Part shown: piece by piece, positions 36,989 to 46,393 of the stretch
Layout: the number at the start of each line of letters is the position of its first letter
Position numbering within the stretch: the stretch's first letter is position 1
Origin: Marisediminitalea alba
GTDB taxonomy: Bacteria; Pseudomonadota; Gammaproteobacteria; Enterobacterales; Alteromonadaceae
Direction: 5' to 3'
Assembly: GCF_002993365.1 (NCBI RefSeq)
Contig: NZ_PVNP01000152.1
Location: 1-64,000, forward strand
Length of the DNA stretch: 64,000 nucleotides
Notes under the pieces: generated by a model
Database searches by the model: none
Told to the model about the DNA's origin: nothing
What the model saw: the letters and a program-made list of their open reading frames with translations, nothing else
Position numbers and translations under genes: made by a program

Positions 36989-38569
36989 TTGACAGAAAAA
37001 AGTATTACCACGACAGACAATAATAAGGGCTGGTTTTCCCGATTTTTAGCAACGGTTGAATGGTTAGGTAACCTGTTACCTCATCCCGTTACGTTGTTTG
37101 CCATCTTAACCGTGTTCATTGTGTTGCTGAGCGGCTTCTTAAGCTGGCTCGGTGTATCCGTTGCCGACCCAAGACCAGAAGACGCGCAAACCGCCTCCGG
37201 CACTATCGAAGTGGTTTCGTTAATGAGCGTGGAAGGTCTGCACTGGATCATGACACACATAGTGACCAACTTTACCGGCTTTGCTCCGCTAGGGACGGTA
37301 CTGGTGGCGTTGTTGGGCGTTTCTGTAGCGGAACATTCCGGGCTGTTATCTACTGCCATGCGCGCCCTGGTGCTGAATGCGCCACGCCGGTTGGTTACTT
37401 TTATTGTGGTGTTGAGCGGTATTCTCTCCAATACGGCTTCAGAGTTGGGCTACGTCGTACTTATTCCGCTGGCTGCGATGATATTCCACTCTCTTGGGCG
37501 CCATCCTCTGGCGGGACTTGCCGCTGCCTTTGCGGGCGTGTCTGCCGGTTACAGTGCCAACCTGTTTTTAGGCACCATCGACCCGTTACTGGCCGGGATA
37601 ACAACGCCTGCAGCGCAGATGATTGATCCAAACTATGTCGTTGGCGCTGAGTCCAATCACTTCTTTATGATTGCCAGTACTTTTGTTATTGCGGCGCTGG
37701 GTTTCTTTGTCACCGACCGGATTGTTGAGCCGCGACTGGGCCATTTTGATGAGTCGAAGTCAACCATGGTGCTCGACGAAAAAGCCATGGCATCGCCTAG
37801 CGCACAGGAAATGAAAGCCATGAAAATGGCCGGTCTGGCATTTCTGGGGCTGTGCATAGTAGTCGCACTGGCCGTGGTACCTGAAGATGGTGTACTGCGT
37901 AACCCAGAAACCGGCGGATTAAAAGGCTCACCCTTTCTGAAAGGGATTGTGGTATTAATTTTCGTCATGTTTGCTATCCCGGGGTTTGTTTACGGCAAGG
38001 TTGCCGGCACGATGAAGAATGACCGCGATGTCATCGAAGGCATGGCGCGCAGCATGAGTAGTATGGGTCTTTATATTGCACTGGTTTTCTTTGCTGCCCA
38101 GTTTGTGGCCTTTTTCAAGTACACCAATTTAGGCACAGTGTTAGCTGTTGAAGGTGCTGCACTGCTTATCCAGCTGGATTTGAAAGGCCCGGAAGTCTTC
38201 CTGTTATTTATTCTGATGTGTGGACTGGTAAACCTTTCGCTGGGTAGCGCCTCAGCGCAATGGGCCGTCACAGCACCAGTGTTTGTGCCAATGCTAATGC
38301 TGCTTGGCTATGCGCCGGAGGTGATTCAGGCCGCTTACCGTATCGGTGACTCGGTAACTAATGTGATTTCACCGATGATGAGCTACTTCGGATTGATCAT
38401 GGCGATGGCGGCCAAGTACAAGAAAGATGTCGGTATGGGAACACTCATTGCCATGATGCTGCCTTATTCGATGGTGTTTATTGTCGGCTGGACACTGCTG
38501 TTTTATCTGTGGGTGTTCGTATTGGGTCTGCCAGTAGGCTGGGAAACCCCCACCTATTATCAGCCATAG
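36989..38569 (+). CDS. AbgT-family transporter
   Basis: Protein of 526 residues from TTG 36989 with GAGGAAA upstream. About 12 transmembrane segments are visible, and the conserved stretches GFLSWLG near residue 50, AFAGVSAGYSANLFLGTIDPLL (read as GVSAGYSANLFLGTID) and GDSVTNVISPMMSYFGLI belong to the AbgT family. Members take up p-aminobenzoyl-glutamate or pump out sulfonamides. Which it does cannot be told. No abgA/abgB peptidase genes are near. Confidence 0.88.
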   Translation: MTEKSITTTDNNKGWFSRFLATVEWLGNLLPHPVTLFAILTVFIVLLSGFLSWLGVSVADPRPEDAQTASGTIEVVSLMSVEGLHWIMTHIVTNFTGFAPLGTVLVALLGVSVAEHSGLLSTAMRALVLNAPRRLVTFIVVLSGILSNTASELGYVVLIPLAAMIFHSLGRHPLAGLAAAFAGVSAGYSANLFLGTIDPLLAGITTPAAQMIDPNYVVGAESNHFFMIASTFVIAALGFFVTDRIVEPRLGHFDESKSTMVLDEKAMASPSAQEMKAMKMAGLAFLGLCIVVALAVVPEDGVLRNPETGGLKGSPFLKGIVVLIFVMFAIPGFVYGKVAGTMKNDRDVIEGMARSMSSMGLYIALVFFAAQFVAFFKYTNLGTVLAVEGAALLIQLDLKGPEVFLLFILMCGLVNLSLGSASAQWAVTAPVFVPMLMLLGYAPEVIQAAYRIGDSVTNVISPMMSYFGLIMAMAAKYKKDVGMGTLIAMMLPYSMVFIVGWTLLFYLWVFVLGLPVGWETPTYYQP

Positions 38570-38636
38570 CAGTCCAATTTAGTCGTTGCGCCGTATTATT
38601 AGCAGTTAACTATTTTACTATTGAGATTAAATATTT

Positions 38637-39716
38637 ATGAAGTACACCGGTAACGCGGGATTCAGCCATCATCAGGCAGATAAAATTGGTGTTTTAATTA
38701 CCAACCTGGGTACCCCTCAGGCGCCGACGAAAGGTGCACTGAAACCGTACCTCAAAGAGTTTTTATCTGATCCCCGGGTGGTAGAGGTACCACGTCTTAT
38801 CTGGTGGTTTATTCTCAATGGCATTATTTTAAATATACGTCCAAAACGGTCAGCCGAGGCCTACGCCTCGGTATGGTCTGAGCAGGGTTCTCCATTGATG
38901 GTGCATACCAAAGCACAGGCCGAAGCATTGGCTAAACGCTGCGAGCGGGAGTTTGGTGACGATGTGATAGTGGATTTTGCCATGCGTTATGGTGAACCCG
39001 CGGTTAGCAAAGTGATTGAGCGTATGCTCAGTACCGGGGTGCGAAAACTGTTGGTGGTCCCGCTTTACCCGCAATATAGCGCCTCAACCGTCGGCTCTAC
39101 CTTTGATGCTATCGCCGCCGATTTTCAACAGCGCCGGTGGTTGCCGGACTTCCGGTTTGTCAGCCATTATCATGACCGCCCGGGTTATATAAAGGCAGTT
39201 GCCGAAACGATACGTCAGCATTGGGAAATAAACGGCCAGGCTGAGAAGCTGATATTGTCCTATCATGGTGTGCCGCGCCGTTATCTGGATAACGGCGATC
39301 CTTATCACTGTGAGTGTCTTAAAACCTCCCGTCTGATAGCTGAGGAACTAGGGCTTGAAAATAGCCAGTACATGACGACCTTTCAGTCGCGGTTTGGCCG
39401 CGAAGAATGGTTAAAACCCTACACTGATGAAACGCTTAAGGCTCTGCCTGCAGAGGGCGTAAAGTCGGTGCAGGTGGTTTGTCCGGGCTTTTCCGCGGAC
39501 TGTCTGGAAACCATCGAAGAGATTGGCGAAGAGAACCGCGAATACTTTATGGATGCCGGTGGCGAGCGCTATGAATACATCCCGGCCCTCAACAGTGAAC
39601 CGGCGCATATCTCAATGCTGTTCGACCTCGTAAAGGAAAACCTGCACGGCTGGCAGGCAGACTCTGACGTTGAACTGCGTGCACAACTGGCCAAAAAGCA
39701 CGGATGTCCAAGATGA
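38637..39716 (+). CDS. hemH: Ferrochelatase
   Basis: Protein of 359 residues. It has GVLITNLGTPQAPT at the N-terminus, LVVPLYPQYSASTVGSTFD (read as LLVVPLYPQYSASTVGS), the metal-binding His in LSYHGVPRRY, and QSRFGREEWLKPYTDE with CPGFSADCLETIEEI. It inserts iron into protoporphyrin IX, the last heme step. Its end overlaps the next gene by 13 bp. Confidence 0.95.
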   Translation: MKYTGNAGFSHHQADKIGVLITNLGTPQAPTKGALKPYLKEFLSDPRVVEVPRLIWWFILNGIILNIRPKRSAEAYASVWSEQGSPLMVHTKAQAEALAKRCEREFGDDVIVDFAMRYGEPAVSKVIERMLSTGVRKLLVVPLYPQYSASTVGSTFDAIAADFQQRRWLPDFRFVSHYHDRPGYIKAVAETIRQHWEINGQAEKLILSYHGVPRRYLDNGDPYHCECLKTSRLIAEELGLENSQYMTTFQSRFGREEWLKPYTDETLKALPAEGVKSVQVVCPGFSADCLETIEEIGEENREYFMDAGGERYEYIPALNSEPAHISMLFDLVKENLHGWQADSDVELRAQLAKKHGCPR

Positions 39717-40126
39717 AAGATTACTCCGGTACGGCACCAAAACCGTTACTGAAAGCACAAAAGCTGGCGAACCTGCTGGATACGTCGGTGAAAATTCCAC
39801 TGATTAATTTCCGCATCGGGTTAGACGCTCTCGTAGGGTTAATTCCCGGTGTGGGCGATGTGTTGATGTTAGTGGTGTCGTTTCGGATCGTGCAGCTTGG
39901 TAAGCAGATGGGGCTCCCCAGGGGACTGATTAAAGTGATGATCCGTAATTGTCTGCTCGACTTTGGTTTGGGGTTTATCCCGGTGGTCGGGGATATTGCG
40001 GACTTCTTTTATAAAGCCAACCAGGCCAATGTGCGGGTTATGGAAAAATACTGGGTCAGCAATAACAAGGATGCCATCGATAAGCATACCCAGGACATGT
40101 TGGAAAATTGGAAAGCCGCTCAGTAA
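39704..40126 (+). CDS. DUF4112 small membrane protein
   Basis: Protein of 140 residues overlapping hemH (alternative start ATG 39713). NFRIGLDALVGLIPGVGD and DFGLGFIPVVGDIADFFYKAN (read as GFIPVVGDIADFFYKAN) repeat the same GxIPxVGD motif, the DUF4112 pattern, with two hydrophobic stretches. Function unknown; the family sits in membranes. Coupled translation with hemH is likely. Confidence 0.8.
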   Translation: MSKMKDYSGTAPKPLLKAQKLANLLDTSVKIPLINFRIGLDALVGLIPGVGDVLMLVVSFRIVQLGKQMGLPRGLIKVMIRNCLLDFGLGFIPVVGDIADFFYKANQANVRVMEKYWVSNNKDAIDKHTQDMLENWKAAQ

Positions 40127-40209
40127 ATCGCCCTGATTCATTGTCGAACTAAACTATTTTTCGTGGTCTGCGTAGCAACTAGTATTCTAAGCCAATAAGC
40201 AGAAGGAAT

Positions 40210-41850
40210 ATGAAAGCAGCAGATTTGTTTGTTCAAGCCCTGGAAGCCGAGGGCGTCGAGTATATCTTCGGCATACCTGGTGAAGAAAACCTGGATTTAC
40301 TTGAGTCACTTCGCCATTCATCCATTAAGCTGGTACTTACCCGACACGAGCAGGGCGCGGGGTTTATGGCTGCAACCTACGGTCGACTCACCGGTAAGGT
40401 GGGCGTCTGCCTGTCCACGCTCGGTCCCGGCGCTACCAACCTGGTAACGCCGGCTGCCTATGCACAGCTTGGCGCTATGCCCATGCTGATGATTACCGGC
40501 CAGAAGCCAATCAAAACCAGTAAACAAGGGCGTTTTCAGGTCGTTGACGTAGTCGATATGATGCGGCCCATTACCAAGTACACCACACAAATTGTCAGTG
40601 GTGAGCGCATTCCTTCGGTGATTCGAGAAGCCTTCAGACTCGCGGCTGAAGAACGCCCCGGCGCAGCACATATCGAAATTCCCGAAGATATTGCCCGGGA
40701 GTCGACTACTGCCCCCCTGCTTAAGCAAAGCCAGTCGCGTCGCCCGGTTGCCGAGGAGAAGGCAGTAGAACGAGCCAAAACCATGATTGAGCAGGCCTCG
40801 GCGCCGTTATTGCTGATTGGTGCAGGCGCTAACCGCAAACTCACGGCTAAAATGTTGCGCCGCTTTGTGGATCATACCGGGATCCCGTTCGTGACTACGC
40901 AAATGGGTAAGGGCGTATTAAATGAGTCTGACCCCTTGTTCGTTGGTAATACGGCGTTATCTGACGGTGATTTTGTACACAAGGCAATTGAGCGGGCCGA
41001 CCTGATTATCAATGTGGGTCATGATGTCGTAGAGAAACCGCCTTTCTTTATGCATCAAAACGGTAAGCAGGTTATCCATATTAACTTTGAGCCTGCGGCC
41101 GTGGATCCGGTGTATTTTCCACAACTTGAAGTGGTTGGCGATATCGCTAACAGCGTCTGGCAGATTAATGAGCGTATAACACCGCAGAAACACTGGAAAC
41201 GGGACCTTTATCAGGATGTGCATGATGCGTATGTGGATCATCGTCAGGAGTCAGACAGTGACGACAGATTTCCTGTGCTACCGGAAAGACTGGTTAGTGA
41301 AGTTCGCGCCGTTATGCCCGAACATGGTGTGGTAGCGCTTGATAATGGCATCTATAAAATCTGGTTTGCCCGCAATTATCCCGCCTACGCGCCCAACACC
41401 CTGTTACTCGACAACGCACTCGCGTCTATGGGCGCTGGCCTGCCATCGGCAATGGCGGCAAAACTGGTCAATCCTGATGAGCCGGTAATGGCGGTTTGTG
41501 GAGACGGCGGCTTTATGATGAACAGTCAGGAAATTGAGACCGCAGTAAGGCTCAAGCTGGATTTGGTGGTGCTGATCCTGCGTGACGATGCCTATGGTAT
41601 GATCAAATGGAAGCAGGCACACATGGAGTTTGATGACTTCGGCTTGGATTACGGCAACCCTGACTTTGTAACGTATGCCCAAAGCTATGGTGCTAAAGGT
41701 CACCGGGTAACCGCTACTGAGGAATTAGGGCCACTGATGCGCCAGTGTATCGCCGAGCCTGGTGTGCACATTATCGATTGTCCGGTAGATTATAGCGAGA
41801 ATGACCGTAAATTAAATCTGGATATCCGCCGTTTGAGTGAGCAGTTGTAA
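40210..41850 (+). CDS. Acetolactate synthase-like TPP enzyme (large subunit type)
   Basis: Protein of 546 residues with the three domains of TPP enzymes: the N-terminal pyrimidine-binding domain with catalytic Glu in RHEQGAGFMA, a central domain and the C-terminal TPP-binding GDGGFMMNSQE...RDDAYG. The closest family is acetolactate synthase (AlsS/IlvB-like). No small regulatory subunit gene and no alsD (acetolactate decarboxylase) are in the window, so it may be a catabolic or non-canonical member. It is followed by ubiG. Confidence 0.8.
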   Translation: MKAADLFVQALEAEGVEYIFGIPGEENLDLLESLRHSSIKLVLTRHEQGAGFMAATYGRLTGKVGVCLSTLGPGATNLVTPAAYAQLGAMPMLMITGQKPIKTSKQGRFQVVDVVDMMRPITKYTTQIVSGERIPSVIREAFRLAAEERPGAAHIEIPEDIARESTTAPLLKQSQSRRPVAEEKAVERAKTMIEQASAPLLLIGAGANRKLTAKMLRRFVDHTGIPFVTTQMGKGVLNESDPLFVGNTALSDGDFVHKAIERADLIINVGHDVVEKPPFFMHQNGKQVIHINFEPAAVDPVYFPQLEVVGDIANSVWQINERITPQKHWKRDLYQDVHDAYVDHRQESDSDDRFPVLPERLVSEVRAVMPEHGVVALDNGIYKIWFARNYPAYAPNTLLLDNALASMGAGLPSAMAAKLVNPDEPVMAVCGDGGFMMNSQEIETAVRLKLDLVVLILRDDAYGMIKWKQAHMEFDDFGLDYGNPDFVTYAQSYGAKGHRVTATEELGPLMRQCIAEPGVHIIDCPVDYSENDRKLNLDIRRLSEQL

Positions 41851-41863
41851 GTGAAGTATCGCC

Positions 41864-42625
41864 ATGCTGGATAAAAGCAAAGTCACAGGTAGCGTTAGCA
41901 ATGATAACGTTTCGGAACAAGAAATCGCCCGCTTTAATGCGTTGGCCCAGGAATGGTGGGATCCCAACGGGAAATACAAAACCGCCCTGGCATTTAACGC
42001 GGCGCGGACCGAATATATGATTGCCCAACTTGCGAGCTGTCACGGGCGCGATCCATCATCACCAGATTGTCTGGAAGGGCTGCGCATTCTCGACGTTGGT
42101 TGCGGTGGCGGTCTTATCAGTGAGGCGCTGGCCAAACGGGGCGCAATAGTGACGGGTGTGGATGCCAGTGCCATGAGTATCGAAGTGGCCCGCCGCCATG
42201 CACAGCAATCCGGACTTTTAGTGGACTACCGGCATTGTCTGGCGGGCCAGCTTCTGGCCGAGGATGAACGATTCGATGTGGTCATTAATGCTGAGGTGGT
42301 AGAGCATGTACCGGATCAGGCTGCGCTGATAAACGACTGTGCCAGGCTGGTAAAACCGTCGGGCAGTCTGGTACTTGCTACTTTAAACCGCACCGTAAAG
42401 TCGTGGATCATTGCTATCCTGGGTGCAGAGTACGTTATGCGCTATCTGCCGATAGGCACACACGACTGGAAAATGTTTGTGAAACCCGAAGAACTGGCTG
42501 GCTGGGTAGCCCCCGAACACTTTAAACTGGTTAACGAAACCGGCATGAAGCTGAACCCTATTACCGGTGTCTGGCGGTTATCATACTCGCTGGCTGTCAA
42601 TTACATTCAGATTTACCGGCGTTAG
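41864..42625 (+). CDS. ubiG: Ubiquinone O-methyltransferase UbiG
   Basis: Protein of 253 residues: FNALAQEWWDPNGKYKTALAFN (read as FNALAQEWWDPNGKY), the SAM-binding LDVGCGGGLISEALAKRGA, VINAEVVEHVPD and EYVMRYLPIGTHDWKMFVKPEEL (read as YVMRYLPIGTHDWKMFVKP) are diagnostic. It methylates two hydroxyl groups of the ubiquinone ring. It begins 13 bp after the preceding gene and may share its transcript. Confidence 0.95.
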   Translation: MLDKSKVTGSVSNDNVSEQEIARFNALAQEWWDPNGKYKTALAFNAARTEYMIAQLASCHGRDPSSPDCLEGLRILDVGCGGGLISEALAKRGAIVTGVDASAMSIEVARRHAQQSGLLVDYRHCLAGQLLAEDERFDVVINAEVVEHVPDQAALINDCARLVKPSGSLVLATLNRTVKSWIIAILGAEYVMRYLPIGTHDWKMFVKPEELAGWVAPEHFKLVNETGMKLNPITGVWRLSYSLAVNYIQIYRR

Positions 42626-42724
42626 GCCTTTCGGCCGGCCGCCGGACAATCAGGCCCGCATACCATTTTGTAGTGACCTGTGATGCTAATCTTATTGATT
42701 CTTAATAGTAATTCAAGGATTCTG

Positions 42725-42753
42725 TTGACAAAGACAGGGGGCGAGTATATTGA
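42725..42753 (+). promoter_or_regulatory. Candidate sigma-70 promoter of the phytochrome operon
   Basis: A perfect -35 box TTGACA (42725-42730) is followed by TATATT (42746-42751, 15-bp gap) or TATTGA (42748-42753, 17-bp gap). It lies 51-79 bp before the heme oxygenase start and is the best promoter match in the gap after ubiG. Confidence 0.55.
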
Positions 42754-42803
42754 TTGAGGTGACCGGACTGTTTCGATAACAGCTTTTCCAACCAGGGTAA
42801 ACC

Positions 42804-43433
42804 ATGACGGATAATGTAACAGCTTGCAAGGTAGCAAAACCCGACATCGCGACACGGTTGCGGCGGGAAACCCGCGACGCACATTGCCAGATCGAAGCAG
42901 TGATGAGCGACCTGCTGTTTGCAACACCGCTGGATCTGCAGGCCTATCAACACATGCTCAAACTGCATCGCTCTTATTATGAGTTGGTTGAGGCAAAGCT
43001 CGGACAATTCCACACTACCGCAGCCATGATGAGAGAGCGCTGCAAACTTAGCTGGCTCGATAGCGATATCAGGTACCTGAAAAAAGACTGCGGACAGAGT
43101 GTTTCTGACCACGGATCTTATGCAAGTGAAGCACTTGAGTTGCCAGAAAACGAGGCCCAGGCATGGGGGTTTTTGTACGTGTTTGAGGGCGCTACCCTCG
43201 GCGGCGGACATATCCTCGACAGGTTACGTCACCAGCCGCATTTTAAGGGGCGTTCAGGGTTACGTTTTTTCCACAGTTACGGGCCGAAAACACCAGCCAT
43301 GTGGCGGGAATTTCAATTATCCCTGCAGCAGTTTGTGGCCGCCAATCCAGGCAGTGAAAAGCAGATCATTAACGGCGCCAACCTGTCATTTTCAAATATG
43401 TATGCGCTGATGAAAGGAGTTCGGGTTGACTGA
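42804..43433 (+). CDS. bphO: Biliverdin-producing heme oxygenase (BphO type)
   Basis: Protein of 209 residues. The proximal heme-ligand His lies in TRDAHCQIE (His 27) and the distal-helix motif YVFEGATLGGGHIL fits the heme oxygenase family. It opens heme to biliverdin, the chromophore of the phytochrome encoded next; the genes overlap by 8 bp. This coupling strongly supports the role. Confidence 0.9.
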   Translation: MTDNVTACKVAKPDIATRLRRETRDAHCQIEAVMSDLLFATPLDLQAYQHMLKLHRSYYELVEAKLGQFHTTAAMMRERCKLSWLDSDIRYLKKDCGQSVSDHGSYASEALELPENEAQAWGFLYVFEGATLGGGHILDRLRHQPHFKGRSGLRFFHSYGPKTPAMWREFQLSLQQFVAANPGSEKQIINGANLSFSNMYALMKGVRVD

Positions 43434-45750
43434 TAACTTTGAAGTAACGCTGGATAACTGCCACAAGGAGCCAATTCATATCCCCGGTTCGATACAGCCC
43501 CATGGTTATTTGCTGGTGGTTGAGCCGGCAACTATGACGCTGAGTTGTGTTAGTGAGAATGTCACCGAGTTGTGCGGTGCAGATCTGTCAGAATGCATTG
43601 GCAAAAGCCTGGCCGAAGTCGTTGATGCAGACTACTGCGCTATCATTAGTAAACAATGGCAAAGCGAGAAGTTACAGCTGTTTAATCCTACATCGGTGCA
43701 AATTAAGCACGTTGACTCCACACTGCGCAAGATGACCGCTATTGCCACCTATAACGGTTCGGTGATTCTGATTGCGCTGGAGCCGGACAGTAAGGTTAGT
43801 GATAAAGCCTATGAGTCGGTGCTTAAAATGCTCAAGAACTCCGTTCAGTCACTGATGGGCGTGCACAAACTCGACCTGATTTACCAGACCGTAGTGGAAG
43901 AGGTTAAACGGTTCTCTGGTTTTGACCGGGTGATGCTGTATCAGTTTGACCATGAATATAATGGAGAGGTGATTGCCGAGGCCAAAGAGACCCACCTTAA
44001 TGCGTTTTTAAAGCAGCATTTTCCTGAGTCGGATATTCCCAAACAAGCCCGCGAGCTGTACGTCAAAAATCCTATCAGGCTGTTGTGTGATGTAGAGGCA
44101 GAGGTGTCCCGCTTGTACCCTGTTCAACCTCACGTTGATTTAAGTTATTGCTCGCTGCGCAGCGTCTCACCGATTCATATACAGTATTTGCGTAATATGG
44201 GCGTCAAAGCCTCCATGTCCATCAGTATCATTATTAATGGTAAATTATGGGGGCTTATCGCTTGCCATCATTATTCACGTAACTTCGTGCCTTTTGAGGT
44301 GCGTGAAATTGCCCAGTACATCTCTGTTATGCTGTCACAGCTGATATCAGTCAAAATTCAGGAAGAAGATACCCAACGTAATGCCCGCCAACTGGCTATG
44401 CTTGGCCAGATCTCAGCGGCCATGGCTGAGGAGCAGGAATATCAGAATGCGCTGAGGATAAAAGCTGATCAACTGCTCGCGTTGGTGGACGCCAGCGGCG
44501 CAGTATGGTGCCTTGACGGCTCGCTACAAACTGCGGGGGATGTGCCTGAACAGAATGTCATAAATCCATTACATCAGTGGCTGGCTGAGCAGGTAACTGA
44601 GCAGGAAGAAGCCTATTTTACGCACCAGCTTGGCATCGATAACCCACAATTTGCTGAACTTGCCGACATAGCCAGTGGGGTGATGATGGTGTCGCTTTCG
44701 GCGGATAACAGTTCGTATATTCTGTGGTTTCGCAAAGAAATTATTCAGGCGAAAAACTGGGGCGGCAAACCAGAAAAAGTGATTGAGTTTACTGATGATG
44801 GCAGTCATCGGTTAATGCCGAGAAGTTCATTTGAACTCTGGAAACAAAATGTTTATAAAAAATCCGCACCCTGGCAGGAAGCCGAGCGGGAAGGTGCGTT
44901 AAAGCTGCGCAGTATGATCCAGAGTAAAATGATTATCGAATCTGAGAAAGTATTGCAGATGAACAATAAGCTCGAAGAGTTGGTAACCCATCGTACTGCC
45001 GAGTTAAATCTGGAAATCAAGCAGCGCAAAGCCGCCGAGTTACATCTGCTGGAGGCGCTGGAGACTGCGGAAACGTCCAACCGTGAATTAGAACGCTTTG
45101 CCTTTATTGCCTCCCATGACTTACAGGAACCGCTGCGAAAGATTCAAACTTTTGGTGACCGGATCCAACGCTCCGGCGACACTTTCTCAGAGAAGAACCA
45201 ATCTTATTTAGAAAGAATGCGGGCGTCTGCCGAGCGGATGCAAACGTTGATTAAGAACACCCTGAGCTTTTCACGGCTGAGCAGTGACGCCATGAAATTC
45301 CGTTCCATTAACGCTAACAGTGCCATTCAAACGGTGCTCGACGATATATCGTTACTGGTGAACGAGAAGCAGGCGGATATCAGGGTAGATAAAATTGGTG
45401 TCATTCTTGCTGACAAAGGGCATATAATGCGGGTTTTCCAGAATTTACTGCAGAATTCCCTTAAATTTGTTGCTCCAGAGCGACACCCTGTCATCGAAAT
45501 TACGGTGGTGGACCGAACGGAGGAACATATTACCCTGGCATTTAAAGACAATGGTATTGGCTTTGACAATCAGTATGCCACAAGAATTTTTAACTTATTT
45601 GAACGCCTGCATGGCAAAAGTGAGTTTGAAGGAACCGGAATGGGCCTCGCAATTTGTAGAAAAATTGTAGAAAAACACAATGGAAGTATCTGGGCCGAAG
45701 GCCGTGAGAACGAAGGTAGCGTTTTTTACATGCAACTACCGGTGAAGTAA
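43426..45750 (+). CDS. bphP: Bacteriophytochrome histidine kinase
   Basis: Protein of 774 residues from TTG 43426. Domains: PAS2 (about 15-115), GAF (about 135-310), PHY (about 325-505), HisKA (about 550-615) and HATPase (about 655-770). Cys 12 in LDNCHKEPIHIPGSIQPHG is the biliverdin attachment site. DIP (residues 203-205, in PESDIPKQARELY), CSLRSVSPIHIQYL and the PHY tongue PRSSFELW (about 465) are intact. His 564 in ASHDLQEPLRK is the phosphoacceptor. HATPase boxes: NLLQNSLKF, FKDNGIGFD, GTGMGLAICRKI. It senses red/far-red light and signals to the next gene's product. Confidence 0.94.
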   Translation: MTDNFEVTLDNCHKEPIHIPGSIQPHGYLLVVEPATMTLSCVSENVTELCGADLSECIGKSLAEVVDADYCAIISKQWQSEKLQLFNPTSVQIKHVDSTLRKMTAIATYNGSVILIALEPDSKVSDKAYESVLKMLKNSVQSLMGVHKLDLIYQTVVEEVKRFSGFDRVMLYQFDHEYNGEVIAEAKETHLNAFLKQHFPESDIPKQARELYVKNPIRLLCDVEAEVSRLYPVQPHVDLSYCSLRSVSPIHIQYLRNMGVKASMSISIIINGKLWGLIACHHYSRNFVPFEVREIAQYISVMLSQLISVKIQEEDTQRNARQLAMLGQISAAMAEEQEYQNALRIKADQLLALVDASGAVWCLDGSLQTAGDVPEQNVINPLHQWLAEQVTEQEEAYFTHQLGIDNPQFAELADIASGVMMVSLSADNSSYILWFRKEIIQAKNWGGKPEKVIEFTDDGSHRLMPRSSFELWKQNVYKKSAPWQEAEREGALKLRSMIQSKMIIESEKVLQMNNKLEELVTHRTAELNLEIKQRKAAELHLLEALETAETSNRELERFAFIASHDLQEPLRKIQTFGDRIQRSGDTFSEKNQSYLERMRASAERMQTLIKNTLSFSRLSSDAMKFRSINANSAIQTVLDDISLLVNEKQADIRVDKIGVILADKGHIMRVFQNLLQNSLKFVAPERHPVIEITVVDRTEEHITLAFKDNGIGFDNQYATRIFNLFERLHGKSEFEGTGMGLAICRKIVEKHNGSIWAEGRENEGSVFYMQLPVK

Positions 45751-45795
45751 GCCGTCAGTGAGGTTGTTGAGATAAAATGTTATAATGTACGAGCT

Positions 45796-46248
45796 ATGAA
45801 CAGTTTAGAAATTAATCAAAAGAAGATCAGTGAGTTAAATTTCATCTACATTGTCGATGACGATGAAGATGATCGCGAGCTGATTACCGATGCCTTAATC
45901 GACAGCAACTTAATGCAAACCCAGATCAAGACCGCCGTAGATGGCGCGGATTTGATGGAGCAGCTAACCAATGGTGGTTCTCTGCCGTCATTCATTATTC
46001 TTGACCTGAACATGCCAAGAATGGGCGGGCGCGAAGTATTAAGCGCTATCCGTGAAAACACTGATTTGAAACACATTCCGGTGATTATGTTCTCCACATC
46101 TGATACCGATGTGGATGTTAAAGACTGTTACGATCTAGGCTGTAACACTTATATGACCAAACCCTGTGACTATCTGAGTCTGACCGACGCGATGCAGGTA
46201 ATCCTCCTTTACTGGACCGGCAATTCAACGTTATTAACCGTTCAGTAA
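45796..46248 (+). CDS. Single-domain response regulator, likely phytochrome partner
   Basis: Protein of 150 residues made only of a receiver domain: acidic DDDEDDR cluster, phosphoacceptor Asp 70 in FIILDLNMPRMGG, Ser/Thr in MFSTSDTD, and Lys in MTKPCDYLSL. It resembles Rcp1-type regulators that serve cyanobacterial and bacterial phytochromes. It lies 45 bp after bphP. No output domain exists, so it must act on another protein or feed a phosphorelay. Confidence 0.9.
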   Translation: MNSLEINQKKISELNFIYIVDDDEDDRELITDALIDSNLMQTQIKTAVDGADLMEQLTNGGSLPSFIILDLNMPRMGGREVLSAIRENTDLKHIPVIMFSTSDTDVDVKDCYDLGCNTYMTKPCDYLSLTDAMQVILLYWTGNSTLLTVQ

Positions 46249-46393
46249 TCCACTCTTCACCGGTTTTACGGGCATGGCTTGCCCGTGAAGCACGGTTTAC
46301 TTTCCCATCATTCATCTTAACCTACACAATTGTCAGTTGATTTGGTCGTCAAATCCATTAGTCTGATTGTTCTTCACTGAACAGGAGCTCGCG

